Counted from the stretch's first letter, positions 5,988 to 13,153 are shown. The stretch is 14,695 nucleotides of DNA from an uncultured Acholeplasma sp. (GCA_937934685.1 CALGYU010000084.1:1-14695), one strand, 5' to 3'. Made by a program: numbers and translations. Notes: a model not told the origin generated them from the sequence alone.

Positions 5988-6014
5988 AAAACCTACTGAT
6001 TAAAGTAGGTTTTC
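5988..6014 (+). terminator. Terminator after the sigma-like gene
   Basis: AAAACCTACT (5988-5997) pairs perfectly with AGTAGGTTTT (6004-6013) around GATTAA. The T-run is short, and a second terminator follows directly. Confidence 0.7.
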
Positions 6015-6021
6015 GTATACT

Positions 6022-6055
6022 AAGACTGAGAGTTATCTCTTGGTCTTTTTCTTTT
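6022..6055 (+). terminator. Second tandem terminator
   Basis: Eleven pairs (two G-T) join AAGACTGAGAG (6022-6032) to CTCTTGGTCTT (6037-6047) around TTAT, followed by a T-rich run. Together with the first terminator it insulates the small RNA gene just downstream. Confidence 0.75.
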
Positions 6056-6064
6056 ATAGATTAG

Positions 6065-6079
6065 AGTGTATAATACACT
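6065..6079 (+). promoter_or_regulatory. -10 box embedded in a perfect palindrome
   Basis: AGTGTATAATACACT (6065-6079) is a perfect 15-bp palindrome containing TATAAT (6069-6074). No clear -35 is seen. A regulator binding the palindrome would cover the promoter of the small RNA, which would start at about 6081. Confidence 0.5.
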
Positions 6080-6080
6080 T

Positions 6081-6208
6081 GAAGGAACAGTTAATATTTG
6101 ATCTTAAAGATCGTGAAAGCTTATATACCTTGAGTATTTATTAAGCCTGTTCCTTCCTTTAAAACAACGTGGGCTAAGAGGATGATGACTCTTAGCTTTT
6201 CTTTTTTT
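6081..6208 (+). ncRNA. Stand-alone structured small RNA of unknown family, about 128 nt
   Basis: It has its own -10 box, and its predicted 5' end falls on a perfect 10-bp closing helix: GAAGGAACAG (6081-6090) with CTGTTCCTTC (6147-6156). Inside are two hairpins, GATCT-TAA-AGATC (6100-6112) and GCTTA...TAAGC with an inner ATAC-CTTGA-GTAT (6119-6146), making a three-way junction. A linker and the terminator GCTAAGAG-GATGATGA-CTCTTAGC plus a T-run (6173-6208) complete the unit. No ORF is inside, and the next gene is on the other strand, so it is not a riboswitch leader. It does not match 6S, SRP, tmRNA or RNase P RNA as I know them. Tandem terminators upstream isolate it. Confidence 0.6.
6173..6208 (+). 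terminator. Terminator of the small RNA
   Basis: GCTAAGAG (6173-6180) and CTCTTAGC (6189-6196) form a perfect 8-bp stem with an 8-nt loop, followed by TTTTCTTTTTTT. Confidence 0.85.
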
Positions 6209-6286
6209 ATAGGCATGTAAAAAAAGAAAGTTTTGAAACTAAAGAACGTGTGGTTTTTTTTATTTAAAAATACATTAATTCAAAAA

Positions 6287-6517
6287 CTATCGTCTATACT
6301 CTTTTATAGATTGTTTGAGTTTTTTATGTGTGACAAATACAAAAAATAATGAAATAGGTGTAAGAATAATTCGGATTCTAATATACCAATCTGCAAATGA
6401 TAGCCCAAAAAAATCTGAGTAAAGCATGCCAACTACTAGACCTACGGCTGAATGAAATAAGACTACACTCGATATTATTAATAATGACGTGTATATAAAA
6501 ATTTTTATTTTTAGCAT
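6287..6517 (-). CDS. Small two-helix membrane protein, unknown function
   Basis: This is a 76-residue protein with two hydrophobic segments (about residues 5-31 and 46-63) and a basic C-terminal tail (THKKLKQSIKEYRR), so the C-terminus is probably cytoplasmic. The ATG at 6517 follows AGGAGA at normal spacing, which makes a real gene likely. I recognise no family. It is convergent with the small RNA at 6081-6208; a T-rich stretch with a weak AGTTT/AAACT hairpin (about 6222-6243) may end its transcript. A TATACT -10 (6555-6550) lies upstream, and a 17-bp palindrome (6576-6592) touches its -35 area. Confidence 0.65.
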   Translation of the reverse strand: MLKIKIFIYTSLLIISSVVLFHSAVGLVVGMLYSDFFGLSFADWYIRIRIILTPISLFFVFVTHKKLKQSIKEYRR

Positions 6518-6575
6518 ATAATCTCTCCTGAAAATGGATATTTTACTTTAGTATACTATAAATTTGGTGAAATAC

Positions 6576-6592
6576 ATGATCCGAAGGATCAT
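6576..6592. promoter_or_regulatory. Perfect palindrome, possible operator
   Basis: ATGATCC-GAA-GGATCAT is a perfect 7-bp inverted repeat with a 3-base centre. It lies about 60-75 bp upstream of the 6517 gene, next to the -35 position of a possible TATACT promoter. It has no T-run, so it is not a terminator. The remaining 6593-6741 sequence is AT-rich and shows nothing coding. Confidence 0.4.
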
Positions 6593-6741
6593 ATGTTACA
6601 AGCATTTTTAGTTGTTTGTTTTTCTTTTTTTACTGCCTTTAAAATATGCAAAAACAAAATAGTTATGAGTTTAAATTAGCATTAAAAACTTAAATTTCAG
6701 TTAATAAGAAGATTAAAATAGTATAGAATACTTTAAAGATG

Positions 6742-6770
6742 AAAAAAGGAACTACATTTACAGTAGTTCC
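6742..6770 (-). terminator. Terminator of the gdpP-rplI-dnaB operon
   Basis: On the minus strand GGAACTAC (6770-6763) pairs with GTAGTTCC (6755-6748), followed by six T (6747-6742). It lies 110 bases beyond the dnaB stop; the stretch between (6771-6880) is AT-rich with no gene. Confidence 0.85.
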
Positions 6771-6880
6771 TAATTAGCTTTTTAAAAAATCATGGTATGC
6801 ATCAAATATTTTATATTTTTAAAAATTCGTATATATATCTTTGTAATTAACTCTAAATAACTCAAGTAATTTAAAAAAAT

Positions 6881-8221
6881 TTATTCATCGTATTGTGGCG
6901 TATGTTCTCTAAATCTACTGTATGCTGTATCAAAGATATATTTAACCGTTCCTAAACTTCCTTGTCTGTTTTTAGCTACAATCAATTCTGTTTCACTAAC
7001 AGAGGAATCTCTGTTTTTAGAATGATAGTCTTCTCTGTATAAAAACATCACGATATCCGCATCTTGCTCAATTGATCCGGATTCTCTTAAGTCCGCTAGA
7101 ACTGGTCTTTTATCTTCTCTTTTTTCAACATCACGAGATAATTGTGATAAGGCAATGACTGGAATTTTTAATTCTCTAGCCATTTGTTTTAAACCTCTTG
7201 AAATACGTGCAACTTCTTCTTGTCTGTTAACGATTCTATCATCACCTTTGATGAGTTGAAGGTAGTCTATTACAACAAAGTCTAGTTTGTCTTCTTGTTT
7301 TAGTTTACGACATTTTGCTCTAATATCAGAGATGGTGACTCCTGCAGAGTCATCAAAGAAAACATTTAATCTAGAAACTACTTGTGAGGTGGATTCTAAA
7401 AATTGCCATTCCTTAGGTGAAAGATCTCCTGTTCTAATTTTTCTGTTTTCAACGCCTGATTCACAACTTAAAATTCTAGCAGTTAGTTGGTCATTGCTCA
7501 TCTCTAAACTGAAGATGGCAACGCCTGCTTTTCCGTTTTTATTATTTTTAGCCACGTTTAAAGCTAGGTTCATTGCAAACGCACTTTTCCCTACTGATGG
7601 TCTGGCTGCTAGAATGATGAGTTCTTCTGGTTGAAAACCAGAGGTTATTTTGTTTAGATTAGGAAAGCCTGTATTGGCTCCAGTAATTCCACCTGTTTTG
7701 TTTTTATTTTGTTCTATTTTTTCTTTTACTTCTGTTAGTACTTGACTGATTTCAGTAAAAGAAGAGGTTCTTCTTTTTTGTGATACTTCAAATATTTTTT
7801 CTTCTGCAAATTCTAAATAGGTTCTAGCATCTACATCTTTTAATCCTTCTTCAGCAATTTTATGTGAAACATCGATGACTTGGCGTTTGAGTGATGCGTC
7901 CATAATTAATTCGATATATGTTTCAATATGTTCTGTTGAAGGTACCATATTTCCTAATTGGATTAAATAGGTCAACCCACCAATGCGATCAATTAACTGT
8001 TTTCTTTCTAAAACATAGGAAACAGAAGCATAGTCAATGCTTTGATTGTCTTGAAAAAGTTCTTTCATTGCTTGAAAAATGTACCCATGATTGGCGTTGA
8101 AAAAATCGTATTCAGTTACACCATCAATAGCAACTGGCATTTTCCCTGGATCTAAAAATAAAGATCCTAATAACGCTCTTTCTGCATCTTGGAATGACGG
8201 TAAGCTTCTTCCTGCGTTCAT
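6881..8221 (-). CDS. dnaB: Replicative DNA helicase DnaB
   Basis: This 446-residue protein is the ring-shaped helicase that unwinds the fork ahead of DNA polymerase III and recruits primase. Residues 7-110 are the N-terminal helical domain (FQDAERALLGSLFLDP). Residues 180-440 are the RecA-like domain, with Walker A ARPSVGKSA (206-214, Lys212), catalytic Glu240 in IFSLEMS, Walker B VVIDYLQL (Asp319), the Gln sensor in ALSQLSR (Gln360) and the arginine finger region KNRQG (Arg419). Length is normal for the family. The ATG at 8221 lies one base after the stop of the upstream GdpP-L9 gene, and its Shine-Dalgarno (GGAG) lies in that gene's last codons, so translation is probably coupled. The rplI-dnaB order is conserved in Firmicutes. 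Confidence 0.98.
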   Translation of the reverse strand: MNAGRSLPSFQDAERALLGSLFLDPGKMPVAIDGVTEYDFFNANHGYIFQAMKELFQDNQSIDYASVSYVLERKQLIDRIGGLTYLIQLGNMVPSTEHIETYIELIMDASLKRQVIDVSHKIAEEGLKDVDARTYLEFAEEKIFEVSQKRRTSSFTEISQVLTEVKEKIEQNKNKTGGITGANTGFPNLNKITSGFQPEELIILAARPSVGKSAFAMNLALNVAKNNKNGKAGVAIFSLEMSNDQLTARILSCESGVENRKIRTGDLSPKEWQFLESTSQVVSRLNVFFDDSAGVTISDIRAKCRKLKQEDKLDFVVIDYLQLIKGDDRIVNRQEEVARISRGLKQMARELKIPVIALSQLSRDVEKREDKRPVLADLRESGSIEQDADIVMFLYREDYHSKNRDSSVSETELIVAKNRQGSLGTVKYIFDTAYSRFREHTPQYDE

Positions 8222-8222
8222 T

Positions 8223-10670
8223 TTAGTTTTCTCCTATGACGTTAACTTCAAATTGTGCTTTGATGTTTTTAGTTAAAGAAACACTAGCCGTATAAATACC
8301 TACTGAGTTAATTTCGCTTGATAGTTCTATTTTCTTTCTATCGATAGTGATACCATATTCTTTTTCAAACTCTTCTACAATTTGTTTGGTCGTTACTTTT
8401 CCAAAAACACGGCCATCTGGTCCGACTTGAATACCTACGGTGACCTGTTTACCGTCTACTTCTGTTTTAAGTTTTTCCATTAAATTAATGTAGTTAAGTT
8501 CGCGTTCTTTTAATTCTTCTTGTTCCTTTTTAAGTTGATTTAAGTTTTCTTCATTGGCTAAGATTGCTTTTTTAGAGGTGATTAAAAATTGTCCATATCC
8601 GTTTGCAACATCAATGACTTCATCTTTTTTACCTCTTCCTTTAACATCTTCTAATAAAATTACTTTCATATCTTCACCCTCTTCATATTCTAGTTTCAAT
8701 AGTTCTTTTAATTCTTCTACAACTTCATCTACTGATTTATTTTTAATTTGAGCCGCAGCGCTATTTAAATGGCCGCCACCGCCTAGTTGTTCCATGATGA
8801 TTTGTACGTTTACTTGGTTATAAGATCTTGCGCTAATTCCTACAATATCTTCTGATAGTCTAGTCACTGTGAATGCTGCATCAATGTTTTGAATATCTAA
8901 TAAATTTTCTGATACTTGAGCTAAAAAGGCTCTATCATCATATATTTGATTACTTTTTACTAAAGCAAATTTGTTCATATAAATTTCTAATTGTGAAACC
9001 ATTTTATTGATTTCAAGCGTTCTTAACATATCGTTTCTTAACCATATTTTCACTTGAATAGAATCTGCCCCTAGTTCTTTTAATTTTGAGGCTACCTCAA
9101 ATGTTCTAGCACCTGTTCTATAGGTAAAATTATTGGTATCAACCAGTAATCCTGCATACATGATGTTTGCTTCAAATGGTTTAATCTCAACTTCTTCTTC
9201 AAAGAAAGTGGCTAGTTCTATTAAAAGTTCAATGGATGATGATGCGGATGTTTCAACGTATGAGAACATGCTTAAGATGCTGTTTTCACCTGTTCTATGA
9301 TGGTCAATAACAATGATGTTATCGGTTAATTCTAACACTTCCGGGCTGTTAACAATGACGCTGGATTGTGTGTCCACAACAATTAATAACGAATCTTTTT
9401 TGACTACCTTTAATGCTTGTTCTGTGGTGATGATGGCTTCATTGATTTTTGGGTCTTTAATTAATAGTTCTTCATAAATCGGTAAGACTGATGGATCTAG
9501 TTTTTCTTTATCAATGATCATTTGTATTAAAATATCTTCATTTACAGATAAGGCCATTTTATAAGCGGCGATGGTTGATCCAAAGGAGTCCATATCTGTT
9601 TGGTTATGTCCCATCACAAAAACTGATTTGGCTTTTCTAAAAAAGTCCTGTAGACTTTGAGCATTAACTCTTGCACTTACTTTTGAGTATTTAGATGAAG
9701 CATCCACTTTAGCTCCAAAGTATTGGATTTTTTCACCTTCGATATTAACAACCACTTGATCCCCACCACGCTTTTGAGCTAACTCAATAGCGTTTTGAGC
9801 ATAGGTTGCTAATTCTTCATAGGGTAAGTCCCATGAAGCAATCCCCATGGATAAACTAACTCTTAACTGGTATTGCATAGAGATGTTTCTAACGGTTTCT
9901 AAAATGTTGAACTTTCCTTCAATCATTTCTTTAAGTTTATCTCTTCTAACTACTAGTAATAGTCTGTCATCCACCAGTTGCTTTAAGTATCCCTCATATT
10001 GTTCTACCCAGTCTGATAAGGCTCTTAAATACTCACCTTGGATTTCAGATTGTAAAGAGATGTCTAAGCCAACGATGGATTCTTCTAAATTATCAAAGGT
10101 AATGATTGCTAAGGCTGGTAAGTGGTTTTCATATAAAGCTTTGATATTTTCTTTTTCAGTAATATCAAAAAAATAGATAACATTATAATCTCTTTTAAAG
10201 ATGGTTTCATATTTTTTATCGCCTACTGCAATCATGTTTTGATTGTTTTTTTGTTGAATGACTTGATATAAGTCGGTATTTAAATTTTCAATTTTTTCAT
10301 TGACTTCTGCCTGGTCAAAAATAAGGCTTGCATATTGATTGATCCATTGGATTTCTTCTAATGTTTCATCTAGAATCATAATTCCGATGGGTAGTTCGTT
10401 AAATACTTCATCACCAACTTGGTTAAGGTGGTAAGAAGTTTTTGTCCACATGGAAAGTCTTGTTTCTAGTTTTTTAATTTTTTCTCGTCCTCTAGAGTTA
10501 AAAATTCTTGCCACCATTAAGGCAAAGATGATCGTTAACACTAAAATACCCCCAATTAATAGGAGTTTGTACGTATCTGATAAGTAATCTAGTTTTAAAT
10601 CAAAGTATAATCCTACTACTGCACCAATGATAAGTAGGAAGATGAGTAAGCCGGGAATTATTTTCTTCAT
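8223..10670 (-). CDS. gdpP-rplI: GdpP c-di-AMP phosphodiesterase fused to ribosomal protein L9
   Basis: This is an 815-residue bifunctional protein. In order it has two membrane helices (about 3-23, 34-55), a PAS-like domain (85-150), a degenerate GGDEF domain (175-310, ending AQKRGGDQVV), and a DHH/DHHA1 phosphodiesterase. The phosphodiesterase metal ligands are visible: GHNQTDMD (His355, Asp359, Asp361), VVDTQ (Asp433), IDHHRTG (Asp456-His458), VDTNNF (Asp511) and GGGGHLNSAAA (630-640). It cleaves cyclic di-AMP to pApA. From Met668 a complete 148-residue L9 follows (MKVILLEDVKGRGKK, NGYGQFLI), a 50S subunit protein. An SD-like GAGGGTGA lies just before Met668, so free L9 could be made internally. 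I chose ATG 10670 (AGGTG 6 nt upstream) over GTG 10679. The fusion is typical of Acholeplasma. The gene pairs with dnaB. Confidence 0.96.
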   Translation of the reverse strand: MKKIIPGLLIFLLIIGAVVGLYFDLKLDYLSDTYKLLLIGGILVLTIIFALMVARIFNSRGREKIKKLETRLSMWTKTSYHLNQVGDEVFNELPIGIMILDETLEEIQWINQYASLIFDQAEVNEKIENLNTDLYQVIQQKNNQNMIAVGDKKYETIFKRDYNVIYFFDITEKENIKALYENHLPALAIITFDNLEESIVGLDISLQSEIQGEYLRALSDWVEQYEGYLKQLVDDRLLLVVRRDKLKEMIEGKFNILETVRNISMQYQLRVSLSMGIASWDLPYEELATYAQNAIELAQKRGGDQVVVNIEGEKIQYFGAKVDASSKYSKVSARVNAQSLQDFFRKAKSVFVMGHNQTDMDSFGSTIAAYKMALSVNEDILIQMIIDKEKLDPSVLPIYEELLIKDPKINEAIITTEQALKVVKKDSLLIVVDTQSSVIVNSPEVLELTDNIIVIDHHRTGENSILSMFSYVETSASSSIELLIELATFFEEEVEIKPFEANIMYAGLLVDTNNFTYRTGARTFEVASKLKELGADSIQVKIWLRNDMLRTLEINKMVSQLEIYMNKFALVKSNQIYDDRAFLAQVSENLLDIQNIDAAFTVTRLSEDIVGISARSYNQVNVQIIMEQLGGGGHLNSAAAQIKNKSVDEVVEELKELLKLEYEEGEDMKVILLEDVKGRGKKDEVIDVANGYGQFLITSKKAILANEENLNQLKKEQEELKERELNYINLMEKLKTEVDGKQVTVGIQVGPDGRVFGKVTTKQIVEEFEKEYGITIDRKKIELSSEINSVGIYTASVSLTKNIKAQFEVNVIGEN
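8667..8685 (-). promoter_or_regulatory. Possible internal ribosome site and start for L9
   Basis: Within the fused gene, GAAGAGGGTGAAGAT directly precedes the ATG (8669-8667) that corresponds to the usual L9 start. AGAGGGTGA is a fair Shine-Dalgarno at about 6 nt. It also encodes the acidic linker YEEGED, so the match could be coincidental. Confidence 0.35.
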
Positions 10671-10704
10671 TCTAAACACCTGCTTTATAATTTCATGTGC
10701 TTTT

Positions 10705-10734
10705 ATTTTATCATATTTTAATCGTTTTTGTCAT
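10705..10734 (-). promoter_or_regulatory. Promoter of gdpP-rplI-dnaB
   Basis: ATGACA (10734-10729) and TAAAAT (10710-10705) on the minus strand are 18 bp apart, about 35 bases upstream of the gdpP start. Confidence 0.45.
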
Positions 10735-10766
10735 ATTATCTTTATTCTATCCTAAAGGATATAATA

Positions 10767-10812
10767 AAAGATTCTCTTTTAACCTTTGTTAAAAAAGAAT
10801 CTTTGTTTTTTT
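10767..10812. terminator. Long hairpin terminator upstream of gdpP
   Basis: AAAGATTCT (10767-10775) pairs with AGAATCTTT (10796-10804), extended by TTTTAA/TTAAAA after one mismatch. A good T-run follows on the plus strand (10806-10812) and a weaker TTTTATTAT on the minus strand. It separates the accessory operon from the gdpP promoter and would end minus-strand transcripts from 11032-13037. Confidence 0.65.
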
Positions 10813-10822
10813 ATACGTTATA

Positions 10823-10978
10823 TCAATATTCTTCAGTGATTAAACCTTTAACTTCTTGATTAGACCATCCAATAATAGGTGCTTTGACATCTAACTTATA
10901 GATTTCATCATAAATCACTTTTTCAAAATAGCCATCTTCTGTTTAAATATTTTCATTCAATTCATTATCATCATTCAT
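10823..10978 (-). pseudogene. Short remnant with an in-frame stop
   Basis: From ATG at 10978 the minus-strand frame reads MNDDNELNENI, TAA (10945-10943), then TEDGYFEKVIYDEIYKLDVK and APIIGWSNQEVKGLITEEY to TGA at 10825-10823. The frame is otherwise unbroken for 52 codons, so this is probably a C-terminal gene fragment with a nonsense mutation. The acidic, ordered-looking tail matches no family I know. No Shine-Dalgarno precedes the ATG. Confidence 0.35.
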
Positions 10979-11031
10979 ACATCAAATGATAAGTCAAAAA
11001 ATTTCCTTAAATTTGTCTTTTGAAAAACTTT

Positions 11032-11229
11032 TTAAAATCTTTTAAGCAAATATTCAAAAGAATGATTGGGAAAAATTTTTAATAGCATATTAATCTCTCT
11101 TAAGTTAAAATCTACGGTTCCCATTAATTTTGAATTTAGTTTTTCTACATTAATAGATAGTTCATTTGCTATAGTTTCTAAAGACATCTTGCTTTTAACT
11201 ATTTCATTAATTAGGTTTACGTAAATCAA
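11032..11229 (-). CDS. Small XRE-like helix-turn-helix protein
   Basis: This 65-residue protein has the pattern of minimal phage-type regulators: a first helix (YVNLINEIVKSK), the turn segment MSLETIANELSINVEKLNSK as helix-turn-helix, then FNLREINMLLKIFPNHSFEYLLKRF, which matches the usual end of such domains (FPxxSxEYLF). I chose TTG at 11229, because AGAGGTGAT (11241-11233) is a near-perfect Shine-Dalgarno with GAGG 8 nt upstream; the frame is open further to 11271 but without a ribosome site. It is the last gene of the minus-strand accessory operon, 80 bases after the 300-residue membrane protein. It may be a second regulator of the module. Confidence 0.6.
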   Translation of the reverse strand: MIYVNLINEIVKSKMSLETIANELSINVEKLNSKLMGTVDFNLREINMLLKIFPNHSFEYLLKRF

Positions 11230-11308
11230 AAAATCACCTCTATTTATTAAATTTTTATTATTAAAAATCACAAAAAGAAAAAAGCATAAAAAGATTTTCT
11301 ATTCCACA

Positions 11309-12211
11309 CTATAGATAGGAATCATTTTTTCTTGCTTCTTCTTTTATGATGTCGGTTTGTTTTTCTAAGTTTTTATCAATATTTTCTAACAACTCCGATT
11401 GATAGTTTAAAGCGCTTTGTCTAGCATTATTAAAACTAACTTGGGCATTCAACCTTGCTAATTCAAGTTCAGTTCTTCTGGCACTCTCTTCTTCAACTCT
11501 TCTATGGTGATTATTTATTTCGATGACATTAATTGCCTCACTTAATGTGTTAGCATAAAAACTATTTATTACCTTTAGTATTTCAGTTACTCTGGGTGCA
11601 TCAAAATAGTATTGAGAAAATCCTTCATACTCTTTTAATTCTTCCATCATTGAAGCTAATATTTTTGAAGTATACTCTGCTAAAGTTAGATTATTCTTTT
11701 TTAATTCTAAATATTTTTTTTGGAAATCATTAACCATGTTTTCCTTTATTTTTACATACTCTTTAGCTTCTTTTTTTATCATTTTTGTTCCCCTAATATA
11801 TAAGAATAAGAAAGTTAAAATAAGTATGACAACAATCACTGCCGTAATTAATGCTGGAAATCTAATTGAACTTGAAAATATCATGAATGCTAGAAATAGC
11901 GTTGCGCCTATTGCCAGCAAATAGATAAAGTTTCTAGTTTCTCTTGCATCACTATCATAATTTGCTTTAGTCTCATCGTATATTGAGAGTGTTCTTTTAT
12001 TTTTTTCGATTTGATTTAATATAACCTTGTAATGGTCTTTGTACTTATCTTGTACTGCATTAATTTTTGCTAGTGAATGAATATTCGGATCCTTTATGTC
12101 CACTCTTGTTAGTGTTACCTTTTTAGTTTCATATAAATCTTGCATTAATCCAGTAAAAACATTTGAGTCCTCAAGATAATGTTGATAATTTTTATACTCA
12201 TTTTTTTCCAT
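11309..12211 (-). CDS. Two-helix membrane protein with C-terminal coiled coil (long paralogue)
   Basis: This 300-residue protein has a soluble charged N-terminus (1-93), two adjacent membrane helices (about 94-114 and 118-139) joined by a very short loop, and a cytoplasmic helical region (145-230) that includes DFQKKYLELK and YYFDAPRVTEILKVINSFYA then NTLSEAINVIE. It ends with a strongly charged coiled coil (about 233-296, RRVEEESARRTELELARLNA onward). It is clearly paralogous to the preceding gene product (DFQNKYLELK, NTLEEALKIIE), which lacks the coiled coil. I do not recognise a named family, although the NTLxEAxxxxE segment followed by a charged helix recurs in uncharacterised Firmicutes membrane proteins. 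ATG at 12211 follows GGGGAGAGG. The pair probably forms a complex; function unknown. Confidence 0.8.
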   Translation of the reverse strand: MEKNEYKNYQHYLEDSNVFTGLMQDLYETKKVTLTRVDIKDPNIHSLAKINAVQDKYKDHYKVILNQIEKNKRTLSIYDETKANYDSDARETRNFIYLLAIGATLFLAFMIFSSSIRFPALITAVIVVILILTFLFLYIRGTKMIKKEAKEYVKIKENMVNDFQKKYLELKKNNLTLAEYTSKILASMMEELKEYEGFSQYYFDAPRVTEILKVINSFYANTLSEAINVIEINNHHRRVEEESARRTELELARLNAQVSFNNARQSALNYQSELLENIDKNLEKQTDIIKEEARKNDSYL

Positions 12212-12320
12212 TTTTTAAACCTCTCCCCTTTAATTTTGGTCTTCAAAAACACTTAAAAAATCTTTATATTTTTTTATATCTTGCACTCAGTATAAATGTA
12301 GTGATACCATTTATATCTGT
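12212..12320. other. Intergenic hairpin between the paralogous genes
   Basis: The 109-base gap is long for an operon. It holds ATAAATG pairing with CATTTAT around GGTATCACTA on the minus strand (about 12290-12312). No T-run follows, so it may be an mRNA processing or stability element and not a terminator. Confidence 0.3.
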
Positions 12321-13037
12321 CTATTCAATTTCTATTATTTTTAATGCTTCTTCTAATGTATTTGCTTTAAAATCATTTGTTAGTTCAAAAATTTTTTTAA
12401 TTTTACTTTGATTAAAGAAATATTTTGTTAACTCTTCATAGTTTGACAATTCATTAAACATTGGTTGTAAAGTAACTTTAACAAATTCATCATATATTTC
12501 TTTTGTAACTTTTAACTCAAGGTATTTATTTTGAAAATCACGATCCATTTGCGCAAGCTTTCTGCTAAATATTGACAAACCTTTATCTTTGTCAAATTTA
12601 TTGTTGTGCATTTTCTTTCTAATGACTAGCAGACTTATAATCATTAAAATAATTGGCACAAGTGACAGTAGTTTAACTACAGAGAGCAAATACAATGCTA
12701 CTGTTAATAGAATTGAAGTTGAAATACTTACTATCGCTAAAGATTTTAAAAACTTATCTTTTTTATCGAATTTTGATGTATCAAAACTCATTTCACTTTT
12801 ATCGAAAGCACTTAGTGTATCATTGTTTTCTTGAACTTTTTTTGCAACCTTGTAAAAATTATCTTGATTATCTACTATAATTTTATTTACTTCTAATAGT
12901 CTTAATAAATCTTGATCTGTAATATCTTTTCTCTTATTTTGGACTAATTCTGTTTGACAAAGTCCAAGCATAAATGCAGCATACTTATACGATGATTCAC
13001 TATATTCTTCGTAAGTCTCATAAAACTTTTTACTCAT
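12321..13037 (-). CDS. Two-helix membrane protein (short paralogue)
   Basis: This 238-residue protein starts at ATG 13037, chosen because GGGGG (13047-13043) gives a ribosome site; the 10 extra upstream codons (MCVCINKGGY) lie across the operator and promoter start and have none. It has a soluble N-terminus (1-97, YEEYSESSYKYAAFMLG), two membrane helices (about 99-119 and 122-141) and a cytoplasmic helical domain with DFQNKYLELK, NYEELTKYFFNQSKIKKIFE and NTLEEALKIIEIE. It ends exactly where its 300-residue paralogue continues into a coiled coil. It is the first gene of the operon whose promoter (TTGACT-17-TATAAT) carries an operator, so it is directly controlled, probably by the divergent XRE protein. 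Function unknown. Confidence 0.8.
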   Translation of the reverse strand: MSKKFYETYEEYSESSYKYAAFMLGLCQTELVQNKRKDITDQDLLRLLEVNKIIVDNQDNFYKVAKKVQENNDTLSAFDKSEMSFDTSKFDKKDKFLKSLAIVSISTSILLTVALYLLSVVKLLSLVPIILMIISLLVIRKKMHNNKFDKDKGLSIFSRKLAQMDRDFQNKYLELKVTKEIYDEFVKVTLQPMFNELSNYEELTKYFFNQSKIKKIFELTNDFKANTLEEALKIIEIE

Positions 13038-13054
13038 ATATCCCCCTTTGTTTA

Positions 13055-13096
13055 TGCATACGCACATAATATATCACAATTATATATGCGTATGCA
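13055..13096. promoter_or_regulatory. Pair of inverted 10-bp operators
   Basis: TGCATACGCA (13055-13064) and its exact reverse complement TGCGTATGCA (13087-13096) are centred 32 bp apart, about three helical turns, so bound proteins would face the same side. The right copy is inside the spacer of the minus-strand promoter; the left copy lies just after its start. The divergent XRE protein is the likely binder. Confidence 0.75.
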
Positions 13097-13107
13097 CATA
13101 AAGTCAA
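13079..13107 (-). promoter_or_regulatory. Promoter of the membrane-protein operon
   Basis: TTGACT (13107-13102), a 17-bp spacer and TATAAT (13084-13079) form a near-consensus promoter on the minus strand, with one operator copy in the spacer. It is the strongest promoter in the accessory part, so repression is probably the default. Confidence 0.75.
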
Positions 13108-13123
13108 TAAAATAGTAATGTCT

Positions 13124-13153
13124 TTGAAAAAAACGGATATAAAATGATAAAAT
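13124..13153 (+). promoter_or_regulatory. Promoter of the divergent XRE regulator
   Basis: TTGAAA (13124-13129) and TAAAAT (13148-13153) are 18 bp apart, with a TGA extension before the -10. A GGAGG follows at 13160-13164. Confidence 0.6.

Noticed and set aside
6222..6243. Strong minus-strand terminator for the 6287-6517 gene
   Set aside because: The AGTTT/AAACT hairpin is only five pairs; the T-run is good but the stem is too weak to call with confidence.
7287..7634. Plus-strand 115-codon frame inside dnaB
   Set aside because: Antisense shadow of the conserved helicase domain; no ribosome site.
9847..10176. Plus-strand 109-codon frame inside gdpP
   Set aside because: Antisense shadow of a clear GGDEF/PAS coding region.
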